NCBI GenBank assembly: GCA_006386115.1
Contig: VFIW01000046.1
Location: 292,110-356,109 of the forward strand
DNA length: 64,000 bases
Reading direction: 5' to 3'
DNA from: Globisporangium splendens
Lineage: Eukaryota > Oomycota > Peronosporomycetes > Pythiales > Pythiaceae
The notes under the pieces are model-generated. The model was not told the DNA's origin. It did no database searches and saw nothing but the letters and a program-made list of their open reading frames with translations. Shown one piece after another: positions 54,201-64,000 of this stretch (its first letter is position 1; each line of letters begins with the position of its first letter). The position numbers and the translations under genes are program-made.

Positions 54201-54899
54201 TTCAACTCGGAATTGGAAGTCGCCAAGTTTGAAGGCGCGAGCATCCGCACTGTGAGTGGCATCCGTGGTCGCATCAAGAAGGCATTGCGCGGCGAAAAGG
54301 GCGATTTCCGTGCGACGTTTGAAGACAAGATCTTGAAGAGCGATATCGTGTTCTGTCGTACGTGGGTGCCTGTGGAGGCCAAGCCGTTCTACAACCCGGT
54401 GACGTCGTTGCTCACGAGCTCGAAGGACGCCAAGAAGAAGGACACAATGGGGTTGATGAAGACCACGTACGAACTCCGCAAGGAACAGAAGCTGCCGGTG
54501 CCTGTCAACCCGGATTCGCTGTACAAGCCGATCCAGCGCACGGAGCGCAAGTTTGCCTCGCTGAAGGTGCCCAAGAAGCTGCAAGCGAACTTGCCGTTCG
54601 CGAGCAAGCCAAAGCAGGACAAGAAGAAGACCTCAGATTCGTACTTGACGAAGCGTGCGGTCGTGCTGGAGCCAGAGGAGAAGAAGAAGTACGCGTTCAT
54701 GCAGCAGGTGAACACGGTGCGTCGCGACCGCGAGACGACGCGAAAGATCAACCAGAGCCGCCGCAACGCGGAGAACCTCAAGCGCAAGCAGCGCGAAGAC
54801 AAGCAGTTCGAGGCTGCGGCGCGCGAGGAGAAGAAGGCCAAGTTCCGCAAGGAAGGCAAGGAGGAGGCCTACCGCCTCAAGAAGGCTGGCGGCGCTTAA
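51235..54899 (+). CDS. BMS1: Ribosome biogenesis GTPase BMS1
   Basis: Exons 51235-51546 and 51639-54899 join in phase to 1190 residues, the usual length. BMS1 is a nucleolar GTPase of the small-subunit processome and brings RCL1 to pre-rRNA. Features in order: basic N-terminus (MEGIVGTKTKGHRKSTSGAK), P-loop GPPGSGKST (about 93-101) with the intron just behind it, FFECPNDLNAMIDLAKIADL, the G4-like THLDKF, and the AARP2CN-type region (YLRGTHLKPGMKMHI). Two to three long Asp/Glu tracts (about 460-490 and 535-555, more near 670-730) are followed by the conserved C-terminal domain (YVRIEISGVPAEFV, KKHRWHKKILKTNDPLVFSI, HKNTAFIRGMFNSELEVAKF). The Lys-rich tail is typical. Confidence 0.95.
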
Positions 54900-55198
54900 T
54901 CACGCTGTCTCTGTTGAATTTCCAGACAGGCAAGAGGCAGGTGAGTGGTGGACGACAAAATCTGCGACGTGTGAAAGTAGCTGCTCCGTTTTGACAAGCA
55001 TAACGATAAAATCTAAAGATAGACTCCATGTTTTTTAACCGATGGTATGGCTTTGTTGGTCTTATTCTGCATTTTCAGTCATCTGATTGGTCTAAATGCT
55101 GCTCTTCAACTTTGAATATGATCTTGAAGAGCCATTGATTGGCATCGGCGAGAAGGTCATTGCTGTCTTGACGCGTGGGTAAAAGCGCAGACGCGAAC
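54900..55198. other. Short intergenic region
   Basis: 3' UTR of BMS1 and promoter of the next gene; no other feature seen. Confidence 0.5.
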
Positions 55199-56004
55199 AT
55201 GGCAACGCGGAACTCTTCGAACCAAGCGCTCGAGAAGTTCTACAAGGGGTCTCATGCGGATACCCCGTGGAACAAGGTACGCGCACGTGTCCTTCTGTGA
55301 CTCCCTCGATCAGCAGTGACGACGCACCAGCCACTCAATTGGTATACAAATGTGGACACCTCATTCCCTCGTTCTTGCTTGAGCAGGACTTGCTGTGGCG
55401 CTATCACGTCGCGAAGGAGGACAAGCAGGAGAAGATCAACATGGGGGACATGCTGCCGAATGACGCGGCCATCAAGCGCCGACAGGAACGCATGATCATG
55501 GGCATGACGGGTACGCTGATCCCAGACATCACGCCTCGTCAAAACAACCTTTCCGGCCATATTGGGGTGTCGTCCGTTGCTCTCGAGCGAGGACTGTCGA
55601 GAAGCTCCAGCAGTAAGCGATCGTTGCATGCAGTTGCTTACGATTCAGGCGACACGCGCTCAATAACGAGTAAGGGTATGATTCCATATCCTGGCCATGT
55701 TGGCATCGTAACGTGTTGCTCACCACTTTTTCCGTCGTGAGTAGCTCGCTCGACCAGCAAGACAGAGAGCGTATGCAGCAGTCGCTCAGGCTCGTCCACT
55801 GCGCTCTCCACGAGCTCCTTGATGCGCTCGATTCGACTGCAGGACGTCCAGGAGATCCTCGAGAGTCAGTCGCGGCTGCTCAAGGAGAAGACCGACGAAC
55901 AGATCTCGGGCATGCGCAACGCGTTGATGGAGGAGGCTCGCAAGCGTGAAGAAGCCGAACGGAAAATCCACTTCCTCTGTGAGAAGCTCGGCATAAAGGA
56001 CTGA
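55199..56004 (+). CDS. Conserved-looking coiled-coil protein, function unknown
   Basis: Exons 55199-55276, 55387-55675 and 55745-56004 join in phase to 208 residues. The start MATRNSSNQALEKFYKGSHA is followed by a charged helical block (LLWRYHVAKEDKQEKINMGD, AAIKRRQERMIMGMTG). A Ser/Thr-rich middle follows, then a C-terminal coiled coil (LQDVQEILESQSRLLKEK, EEARKREEAERKIHFLCEK). No signal peptide, membrane segment or known domain. Splice sites are regular and the third exon only makes sense in this frame, which supports the model. It converges with the RRM gene, 194 bp apart. Confidence 0.65.
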
Positions 56005-56198
56005 TTTATCTGCAAGACTACCATAGATGAATGAGACAATAGGATACAACAATAATCAAAGTGCAAGATGGATAAAGCAAAGGCCGCGAAAGCAAATGAA
56101 AGTTCTATTGGGTGGGTGGATCTCAATATTTGATCGTTGTTGCGTGTGTCAATCTTGCGTATAGTATAAAAGTGGTGCCATCTCCAAAAATATGCGAG

Positions 56199-57215
56199 TT
56201 ATTCCACACCATCGGTCTCGCGGAATCGCTTGAGGATGCCCATGAAGAACGCCTTGCGGTTCTGCACGCGGTCGCTCACGCAGCGGTTGTACTCTTCTAA
56301 TGCCTTCTTGGCCGTCTCGTAGTCGAACCACGACAGGAAATCGATCATACGCTCGTCGACGTCGTCCTTTGTGATCTTGTACTCGGACGAGTCGATGTGC
56401 TTCTGGATCAGCGCCTTCGTTTTCTCGACCTGCACGTTGCTCTGCTTCTTGCGTAGCAAATCGATCTTCGTACGGCGCTGCTCGGACTTGTTGCCACCTC
56501 CACTCGCTGTCATCTCGACATTGATTCGTCGCCCGCTCATCAACGTGTGGTGGCGCGAGAGCGCTGCGCCGAGTGCCTTGCTGTCCTTCACCTCAATAAA
56601 CGCTGTGCCCTTGAACTTCTTTGTACGCTTGTCCGTCAACATACGCACCTCGATGTCGCCGGCTTCACGGAAATGCTCGCGGATCTTCTGCTCCGTCGCA
56701 TTGTACGGGAGCTGACCAATGAACAGCGTGAGATGGATGCTCTTGACCTTCTTGTTCGGGTCTTCCTCGGCGCCTTCTTTCGCCTTGGAGCTGCGCTTGC
56801 GTTTCTTGCTCTCATCACCAGTATTCTTCTTTGGCGGCTGCTTCTCCGCATCGCCACTCTCAGGTCGAGCCAACTTGCGAGCTAATAATCGGCGCTGCTT
56901 CGTGTTCATCTTCTCACCATCCACAGGAGCCGCAGCTGGAGCCGCCGAGTCCTCCTTGCTCGCAGCAGCAGCCTTCTCCTTTGCGATGCGCTCCGCCTCA
57001 CGTGCAGGTTGTCGGCGCTGCTTTGCGTTCAATTGCGTGTCGCTCGCAGGAGCAGGTGTCGTCGCATCGGTGATTTCGTCTTGCTTGTCGTTTGCCTTCG
57101 TGGCTTGTGCTTCCGCGGCAGCAACAGTATTCGCATCCGCCTTGAGTCGCTCCTGCTCGCGCTGCAGCTTGCGGCGCTCCTTCGCGTTCATGGGCTTGGC
57201 GTCCTCCGTCGACAT
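56199..57215 (-). CDS. RRM-domain nucleolar-type RNA-binding protein
   Basis: 338 residues from ATG 57215 (MSTEDAKPMNAKERRKLQ). The N-terminal half is Ala/Lys-rich with three repeats of [ML]N[AT]K[EQ]RR (MNAKERRK, LNAKQRRQ, MNTKQRRL). A KKRKRSSK nuclear-localisation-like stretch precedes one RRM (about 155-235) with RNP2 LFIGQLPY and RNP1 KGTAFIEV. The C-terminal 90 residues are helical (DFLSWFDYETAKKALEEYN). The layout recalls nucleolin- or RBM34-like ribosome-biogenesis factors, which suits the nearby BMS1, but orthology is not certain. A 5' UTR intron is possible (donor about 57302, acceptor ending at 57245), because the sequence just before 57244 reads TTTCTCCCAACAG. Confidence 0.82.
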   Translation of the reverse strand: MSTEDAKPMNAKERRKLQREQERLKADANTVAAAEAQATKANDKQDEITDATTPAPASDTQLNAKQRRQPAREAERIAKEKAAAASKEDSAAPAAAPVDGEKMNTKQRRLLARKLARPESGDAEKQPPKKNTGDESKKRKRSSKAKEGAEEDPNKKVKSIHLTLFIGQLPYNATEQKIREHFREAGDIEVRMLTDKRTKKFKGTAFIEVKDSKALGAALSRHHTLMSGRRINVEMTASGGGNKSEQRRTKIDLLRKKQSNVQVEKTKALIQKHIDSSEYKITKDDVDERMIDFLSWFDYETAKKALEEYNRCVSDRVQNRKAFFMGILKRFRETDGVE

Positions 57216-58302
57216 CGCAAATCGATCTGCTGCAGCAATTATGTCTGTTGGGAGAAACAAAATTGGTTGGTCTGGTCAGTTCTGTTGGAGCAGCTCCGTT
57301 ACCAAAGCACGGTAGGGAAATCACAGTTATGTCAGAACAGGGTACACATGGAGAGCTAATTGTACCCCTCCACACACAGCTTCTCATGGAGTTGGCAGCA
57401 TTTGGTGGCATGGATGAACAGGGAGCTGTAGTTTAGCATGTGCTGTGCAGTGAGTGCACTAGTCGCTGCAACTATTGCGTGTGTACAGGTGCAAGGAGCA
57501 GCTTTGCTTTGCATTGGTGGCTGCAGTAGTACACAGGCATCGAAGTGAGAATGCGGACAAAGTTGGCAAAACCATTGGCAAGAAGGACGAGTGTATTTGT
57601 TATACGCAACTGCAATGGCTGTCGTGCGCTTCTTTATCAAGCATGCATCCTCTCTTCCGTACACTTGAACATGCAAATTTGTGTGTTGGTTCCATCATTT
57701 ACTGTCTAGCGAAATAATAGCAAGTAGAGTCTGCACAGTCCGTGGACTCAGTCTATCTTGTCTTAGCTATTGTAATCATTTGGAACGGTTCAACAGATAA
57801 AATATAAACGCACACACATAAGAGCACTTAATGGTGCAGTCATCGACTCCATGGTCACGCTCCAGGAACGCACTCTTTGACGCGGCTGCAGCTTCTGGCT
57901 CGTCGTTCGAATCGGTTGTGTGTCGCTTCGGTCCCCAAAAATGGGAACAGCACTGAGCCAAAAAGTCTCTTGCCGTGCTCCAGTCAAACCGATCGGACGG
58001 AGCGCATCAAGGTTTTATTATGAACCATCCCATGACATCCGTCCTGCTTCATTTGACACCAACACTTATTTAGCAGCTAGGTATTTGATACGAACATGCA
58101 CATTCGTGATTATGCCCCATCTCACACTTCATGCTGCAACACCTGCCACATGCAGCGCCATTTTGCCATGGCGCTTCGCTCACTTCCCACACTGCTTTGA
58201 TGTAAAGGAAATAGCCTGCATGCTCCCTCAATACGCTCTGCTTTCCCTATAAATCTCCATTCCACTCTACTCGTTCTCTTTCTTCCAAATGCTCTTGTCG
58301 CA
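57216..58302. other. Intergenic region
   Basis: About 1.1 kb, no supported gene. The frames present are short and Cys/His-rich without domains. Confidence 0.5.
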
Positions 58303-58440
58303 ATGGCGCGTAACCCATTAACGAGTCAGACGCTGTTGACGAAGCACATTCCTCCCTCCACAGCAAGCGCCAAGCAGCAACAGGACCATTCTCACTCTCT
58401 ATCCATCGCTCAAGCCAACGGCAGCAACACACCAGGATAA
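58303..58440 (+). CDS. Possible upstream ORF, 45 codons
   Basis: ATGGCGCGTAACCC opens a 45-codon frame rich in Ser/Gln (SAKQQQDHSHSLS) that ends 10 bp before the ATG of the next gene. It could be an inhibitory uORF in its leader. No conservation can be judged. Confidence 0.25.
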   Translation: MARNPLTSQTLLTKHIPPSTASAKQQQDHSHSLSIAQANGSNTPG

Positions 58441-58450
58441 CTCACACGTC

Positions 58451-58822
58451 ATGGTGCTTCCGGTGATCATCGCGGGCGGTCTCGTCACGGGCGGCGTGGC
58501 GGGCTACGGCATGTACCACCTCGGCGAGGCGCTGGCGCTGCCACCAACCATCAAGGAAGCGCCGCCCAAGACCGTGCTGAGTGTGACGGCGGGCGGACTC
58601 ACGGCCGGCGCCGCGTACTCGGCACAGCGGCGACTGCTGAACCAGCGCTTCGCGCACCTGCTGACGTACGAGGTGCCGGCGCAGGTGGCGCACTGGGGCT
58701 TCCGCGACTTCGTGCGCGTCACGGGACCGTTCATCGGCACGCGTGTGGTCATGGTCTCCACTTCCGTCTCCATTATGGGGTTCGTGTCCACAAAAGTAGA
58801 TGTGCTGAGACAAAAGAAATAG
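58451..58822 (+). CDS. Small Gly/Ala-rich membrane-type protein
   Basis: 123 residues. It starts with a glycine-rich hydrophobic segment (LPVIIAGGLVTGGVAGYGMY) and has a second (VLSVTAGGLTAGAAYSA) and third hydrophobic stretch (VVMVSTSVSIMGFVS) separated by Arg-containing loops. This is the pattern of small mitochondrial or organelle membrane proteins. The family is not recognised. Strong GC3 bias and a clean ATG support coding. Confidence 0.65.
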   Translation: MVLPVIIAGGLVTGGVAGYGMYHLGEALALPPTIKEAPPKTVLSVTAGGLTAGAAYSAQRRLLNQRFAHLLTYEVPAQVAHWGFRDFVRVTGPFIGTRVVMVSTSVSIMGFVSTKVDVLRQKK

Positions 58823-59195
58823 AAACCCTCCTTATAGCAGATAATTGGACACCAGACTTTGTTCTGTGACCTGTTTAAAGTGCGCTGAGCGTGCAGATAG
58901 CTGTTAGAGCAGGCGATTCGGTTTGATGCTTCAACATCCTCGTTGGTTTTGCTTTCTTCGTGTTCTTCGTATAATAGCGTATACACAACCCTGATTGCGC
59001 CTGAACTATCCGTAATTCCACCTTCACTAACACCTAGAAATCCAAGTCACCTCAAGATTCGAGAGTATACATATGAGAAACTCGCGTATCCGGAGAGTAG
59101 GCACGCGCTCCTGATGATGGTTCTCATGAAACCTCTCCCATTTCATGGAAAGAAGAATTCATCATTCTGCCACTCGCTCTCTCACTGCGTCCGCC
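58823..59195. other. Intergenic region
   Basis: No gene. TCATTCTGCCAC at about 59161-59172 may be the initiator of the PLC-X gene. Confidence 0.45.
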
Positions 59196-61155
59196 ATGCG
59201 TCTCGTGCTCCCGCTCGCGCTCTCGTCTCTGCTCCTCTTCACTGCGTCCACGTCCGCTGCGCCTGTGGCCGTGTCGCCGTTCCGCGCGGCGTCGGAGCAC
59301 CTGCAGCAGGAGTACGACCGCTTCGAGCTCGATGAGCTCCGCTACGCGCTGCTCAGCGGTCCGCGCGCCGTTCGCACCGACGCCGTGCTCCGCGACCGCG
59401 AGAAGATCCTGCAGCGCATAAAAGACGACATTCCCGACACGGTTCCCGCGGACGTCAAGTGTGACCGCGTGACGTACTGCGACAAGAACAAGGTGTGCGC
59501 GATCGTGTGCAAACCGGGCTCCGTGGTCGTCGACGAATGGCTGCAGAAGACGCTGCGCCTGCAGCGCAAGGTCGCGTATCGACGCAATTTCTGCAATACG
59601 CAGCTGCCCGGATCGCACAATTCCGCCATCAATATCGCCGATGTACGTATAAGGTCATGGTATGGCTTCTAGTACTGTATTCATGGCAGCTCATGATGCT
59701 GTTGTGTATGCGTTTTGCTTGTAGGGCTATGGCGTGGAAGACCACGTGTTTGAAGGCTACCTCAAGTACTTGTCGTGGTTCAAGACCGGTATCCACGTGC
59801 ACACGAACGACCAGTTGTTCTCGCTGACCGACCAGATGCAGATGGGTGTGCGCTTCATTGAGATCGACGTGCACTGGTTTGACGGCGACCTGCGGATCGC
59901 GCACTGCGGCGGCTTCCGATCGGAGCTGCTCGATGGTTTCATCAGCGCACTGAATGAAGTGGCCAAGCTCATCGGCACGGACATCCAGTGGGACTCGGAG
60001 ACTATCGGCTGCAAGCCGAGTCTGAGCAGCATCCCCTCAAGCGAGCAGCGGCCGCTGAATGCCGCGTTGCAAGAACTCGCGACGTGGCTGCATGCGCCGG
60101 AGAACAAAGACGAGTTCCTCATGGTGTTCTTCGACGACGAGACGAACTTGCTGAAGTGGAAGAAGGTGCAAACACTGTTGAAGTATCTGAAGGATCATTT
60201 CAGCATGGACGAGATCCTGCTCCCGTCCGACCTAGTGGTAAGTGGACGACCTCCATTGTCAATGCCAACTTGGTAAGCCAACATTGTTGCTAATCTCTTC
60301 TTAATTCACATACCTCTACAGCATGGTCAGGGCTGGCCGACGGTCCAGGAGCTACTTGATGTCGGCAAGCGCGTGGTGTTCATGAGCGGCTCGGACTATT
60401 CGCCTGACGGCGACGAGCTACTGTTTGTGAAGGACGACATCTGTGGATGGCTGGAGCCTGCATTGCCATTCCAGCCGTTCCCAACGTGCCGATTCAAGCA
60501 CTCGAACATTGGTCCATTGGATGAGAATCGAACCATTTTCCGTCCACAGACCAGTGAGATCGAGTACGGATTCCTGAACGCTGGTGGCAGGATCGGCACC
60601 AACGAGTACCTGCTCAATGAACTGTCGCTCCCGCCGATGGTGGATTGTGGGGTGAACCTGCCATCGCCGGACAACATCACGCCCAAGCGAATGGAGAGCA
60701 CGGTCTGGGTGCTCAAGCGTGGCGAGACCTTGGAAAAGGGCAAATGCGTTGGCATCACGCGCGACAAACCGACTTGGCACAGCGTCGACTGCGGCGCACC
60801 ATCGATGGTAGCAGGATGCGTCCACGACGCGCATCCAAACCGTTGGAGTCTGGGACGAGAGCCCGTGGAGGAAGCCCAGAGTGCATCTTCGTGTCAATCC
60901 CTTCTTGCCACGGGCGAAATGGTGTACAGTGCGCCGGCGAGCGGGTACGAGAACAAACTGGTGCACGAACTGCTTATGGACGCGCCGCCGTCCGTCGTTG
61001 GTGTGTGGGTCAACGCGAAGCAATTGGTTGACGAAGTCTACGCTTCTTCGAGCGCTGTTGAGGAGGAGGAAGAAGAAGCCCAGGCTACAGGAAAGGAAGA
61101 AGATGCACTACGAACGTCAATTCAGCAAGAGACCGCCGTGCTCTCCATCGAGTGA
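59196..61155 (+). CDS. Secreted PI-PLC X-domain-like phosphodiesterase
   Basis: Exons 59196-59642, 59725-60237 and 60322-61155 join in phase to 597 residues. The ATG at 59196 is chosen because a signal peptide follows (MRLVLPLALSSLLLFTASTS). An N-terminal Cys-containing region (CDRVTYCDKNKVCAIVC) precedes the catalytic X-like domain, with the first His in LPGSHNSAI, Glu/Asp in VRFIEIDVHW and the second His in LRIAHCG. The domain continues through FLMVFFDDETNLLKW and RVVFMSGSDYSPDG. The tail is acidic (EEEEEEAQ). Bacterial-type PI-PLCs cleave phosphoinositides or GPI anchors; here substrate and target (own cell surface or host) are unknown. No EF-hand, Y or C2 domain is present. Confidence 0.83.
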
Positions 61156-62565
61156 GCGCACGGAAGGGCGGGCATCTTTCTTTTATTTTCTTGCCTGACT
61201 TCGAAAGTACGCTTGAAGACTCTTAGTAATAGCATGTATTTGTATGAATTTGTGTTCCTCTTGAGTCGTGCGAGTGTCCATCGTGCGGATCTGAAAGCTG
61301 GACTGCAACTGCCCATCAAAGTGCACATGTGAGGTCCCTGAATCAAAGACAAGATTTTCTAGGTAGCGAAACGAGAGAGAACTTGCAGGAAATGAGGTGT
61401 TACACTAGGGGTTCGAGAATGACCGCGTGAATCGATGTCTGGTGATGGTGTCGTGTCTGCAAAGACGCGAGGAAATGGAAATGACGATAGGATGCTCCGA
61501 GTTAAAGAGATTCCAGTCTCGTCGTGGAAATGGACGAACACCTTAGAGCCGTCGAGTTTGAAGGAGTGTTTGGCACCGTCGAGCAGTACCTGGATGCATG
61601 CGACGATTCGCAAGTGTCTGCGTCCGAGTCGTTGAAGCCGGATCGAGAGGCGCTGGTGCAATAAATCGCGTGGGTTTCCGACGAAACTCCGAAGGCTTTC
61701 GTTTTTTGTGCGTCTTCGCCATGGTACAATGCTGTTTGCATCGACAAAGTGCACGGGCTCGTTCGGTTTGTTCAAATGCAACAGATGCCTGTGTATTTCG
61801 AAGTAGTCGGCAGATCAACATCGCAGAATGGCTGTTCCATGTTATATTTTCTGTGGAGCTTTGAGTTCATAATGTCTCAAAATTGGCTTGAACTCGGTGC
61901 GTGTGGCGTCTTGTGTTAACCACATGTCGACGAAACCATTTTGGTGGTCACCTTGAGAGGAAGTAAGTGGCACGAGCAGCTCATTTGCGATCCCTACTTA
62001 GTCATGCATGTCAAAAACGAGCCCCACTTCACTTCTGTAGGTTGCAAAGGTGGCATGACGTGCTCAACGACGCCGAGATATCACCAAGGCGCTGGCATGA
62101 ATCAACTCAGTCAGACACGACGTTTCTATTCGTGCCTTGCACCGAGCGGCAACATGTCCAACGCAACCATTTTGGTGGGAAGTCCGTCGTCACTTGAAAA
62201 AGTGCCAAGTGTGGCTCATTCCCTATCACTGCGTCGACGATGTGGTCTGCTGGGATCTGGTATGTCGACGACTCGTCGAAAGGGTCGAGGCGCACATGAC
62301 GTGACGAAGTCCTCCACATGAGTCAAACCAGTCTGACGTGACATGCACCAACTTCGTAGGAAGCGACAATGACACTAACTGAAAAATGGCTCGAGTAGTT
62401 TAGAACACTTTTTATGTCATACACACATTGCATTTGATTTCTTCATTTCTGCTTCTCTTACAAGCAATTGCCGTCGATACAAAGTGGCCAACTGAGTCCG
62501 CACTATTCGATCAGCCTCGTCGCCTCAGAGAACAACTACAAACGAATCAAACCAAACGGATACAC
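61156..62565. other. Intergenic region with a diverged 229-bp tandem duplication
   Basis: Two segments starting at about 61923 and 62152 share ACATGTC.ACG.AACCATTTTGGTGG and then diverge gradually (both continue with AAGT.....GTG..GCTCATT). No supported coding sequence; open frames over it have no domain. Confidence 0.5.
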
Positions 62566-63054
62566 TTAGCAAGCTGGCTTGACGGTGGTGGCAGCTGGAG
62601 CTGGCGCCTTGGTGCCTGGGGCCGTCGTGGCTGGGGTGCCTGGGGCCGTCGTGGCTGGGGTCGAAGACGCTGGAGCTGGGGTCACCGCTGGGGTCGCAGC
62701 TGGAGCTGGGGTCAAAGCCGCGCACGAAGCCTCGAAACCGTTCGCGAGGTCGTACACATTCAAATTGCCGAGCGAGAGCACGCAGTCGGTTGGGTTGATG
62801 GCGACCACTTCCTTGATCAGGGCGTGACACACTGGGGCTGCGCACATCTTGGCGCGCTGGTCAGCAGTTGGTGGACCCGATGGTGGGATCATCATGAAAC
62901 CACCCGACACGGCCTGGCACGGGAACACGTTCTTCGAGGTCGCCAAGCCAGAGAGCTTGCCGATTTCGCTGGCTGGGCAAGGAGCAGTCGACGCAGCGTT
63001 GGCGGCCGTGGCGGCGAAGGCGGCGAGGGCGAGGACGGCGAACTTGGTGTTCAT
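62566..63054 (-). CDS. Elicitin-like protein with Thr/Ala/Pro-rich tail
   Basis: 162 residues. The signal peptide MNTKFAVLALAAFAATAANA is followed by an elicitin domain (about 21-118) with six cysteines in order (PCPASEI, FPCQAV, KMCAAPVC, TDCVLS, EASCAAL). The C-terminal 45 residues are made of Thr, Ala and Pro with repeats of ATTAPGT, a probable O-glycosylated stalk, ending in an extra Cys. Elicitins bind and carry sterols, which Phytophthora cannot make, and can trigger plant defence. The tail places it with the long elicitin-like proteins thought to be wall- or surface-attached. Confidence 0.92.
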   Translation of the reverse strand: MNTKFAVLALAAFAATAANAASTAPCPASEIGKLSGLATSKNVFPCQAVSGGFMMIPPSGPPTADQRAKMCAAPVCHALIKEVVAINPTDCVLSLGNLNVYDLANGFEASCAALTPAPAATPAVTPAPASSTPATTAPGTPATTAPGTKAPAPAATTVKPAC

Positions 63055-63082
63055 GGTGCTGTGAGGAGCTGGTCAACTTGGA

Positions 63083-63099
63083 GGCAAATTGGAGAATGA
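63083..63099 (-). promoter_or_regulatory. Oomycete Inr/FPR start-site motif of the elicitin gene
   Basis: On the minus strand TCATTCTCCAATTTGCC is a very good match to the oomycete initiator plus flanking element, 29-45 nt upstream of the ATG at 63054. Confidence 0.75.
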
Positions 63100-64000
63100 A
63101 AGCTCTCGGAACGAGTCTCCTCCTCCTCCTCGATTCATCGGTGCTGCGAGGCAATGGGAAAACGGGACAAGCGGGAGGAGAGAGGAGGGAGCAAAAGGAG
63201 GGGCGAGGACGCTTGCTTGCTTGCATAGAACGTCGCGTCCAAAGTCTCTCGTCGAAAAAGCCCACGACACAGCGAGCGTTGAATCCTCATTCCAGCGTTT
63301 CTGGGTTTCTAAACTCACAAAAAAGAGCCACAGGTTCGCGCGTCAACGCAAGTCTGCCAGGACTCATACGGTATCATCGTCTGCAATTCGGGACCTGGTC
63401 GGTGACAAATCGCGCGGCGTTCCCTCGTGTATCTTGCGTCTTGTATTGAACACATTCGATCTTTTGACGGTTGACTTGATGGGCAGAGTGGAGTGCGGTC
63501 CTTTTTATTCGCGATGCCGCCGCCGCTTCTCTGGTGTGTCGTCGCGCCGTCCAAATGTCCCATTATCCTGAAGTAAACACGTCGAGTGGCAGGAATACGC
63601 AGCAGCAGCAGCAACACAGGCTCACGTTCGAAAAGCCATCATCGAGCTGCAGTGGGACGATGCGAGGTGAGGCCATCATCCCCGGAAGCCATCTGTGGTG
63701 GCAATCGCTATTGTTTGAAGTTAATGTCCAGACGTGACGTCGGTTGCATCAGTACAATCGTCCAGCCATCGCAGGTGGCAACTAGACTAAACCAGTACAA
63801 CGACCCAAAATCACAGAGACACAAGCAGGACTAAACCCATCATCGAAAAAGCTGAAGTGCGTCGAGTCTTTCTGCTGCAAAAGACAGAATTCTGCAAGTC
63901 CGCAGCAACGATTCCACGCCCCTTTTATGACTCTATTTTTGCATTTTTGAAACGGCCCTTTTTTGTGTTCGAGCTCCGATGAGGACTGCACTCTGATTGG
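63100..64000. other. Region upstream of the elicitin to the window end
   Basis: Purine-rich patch (GGAGGAGAGAGGAGGGAGC, 63173-63191) in the probable elicitin promoter. A CAGCAGCAGCAGCAACA triplet run lies at about 63600-63616. No supported gene; frames present lack domains. Confidence 0.45.

Noticed and set aside
1..64000. CRISPR arrays, bacterial operons, rRNA genes
   Set aside because: None seen; introns, effector families and elements are all eukaryotic and of oomycete type.

Overview
The window looks like nuclear DNA of an oomycete, most likely Phytophthora or a close relative. It holds a secreted elicitin-like protein, a decayed Crinkler (CRN) effector, a family of secreted trypsin-like proteases related to glucanase-inhibitor proteins, two bZIP-type regulators with Cys in place of the usual basic-region Asn, short (about 60-150 nt) GT-AG introns, and start-site motifs of the oomycete Inr/FPR type (TCATTYY followed by a TTT-rich patch). 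No prokaryotic operons, rRNA genes or CRISPR arrays were seen. I worked only from the sequence; exon junctions were chosen by frame, GT/AG signals and family knowledge.

Layout. 1-6.9 kb is transposon-derived: two near-identical 478-bp direct repeats carry the C-terminal part of a Fanzor/TnpB-like RNA-guided nuclease (both broken), and between them lie a Myb/SANT-like ORF and a degenerate 93-bp tandem array in A/C-rich DNA. 6.9-23.7 kb is gene-dense: an LRR protein, two bZIP-like genes, a 15-exon C2CD5-like gene, a beta-adaptin of AP-1/AP-2 and a small unknown gene. 23.9-31.5 kb holds a long LRR gene interrupted by in-frame stops, PPIL1 cyclophilin and the cohesion factor DCC1 (divergent pair, E2F-like sites between), and an ARM/HEAT-like protein. 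31.8-39.9 kb is a protease cluster: one truncated copy and two intact copies on the arms of a 2.1-kb inverted duplication. 40.1-48.8 kb is a transposon graveyard: tRNA-like pair, Crypton tyrosine recombinase, hAT transposase, carnitine acyltransferase pseudogene, CRN pseudogene and a TA-flanked MITE. 48.8-64 kb returns to genes: a 5'-truncated cyclic-nucleotide-binding protein, the ribosome-biogenesis GTPase BMS1, an unknown coiled-coil gene, an RRM protein, a small membrane-like protein, a secreted PLC-X phosphodiesterase and the elicitin.

How the genes relate. Housekeeping genes (AP beta, C2CD5, DCC1, PPIL1, BMS1, RRM protein) form compact islands with short intergenic gaps. Host-interaction genes (proteases, CRN remnant, elicitin, PLC-X) lie next to repeats and mobile elements. 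This is the two-speed arrangement known from Phytophthora genomes.
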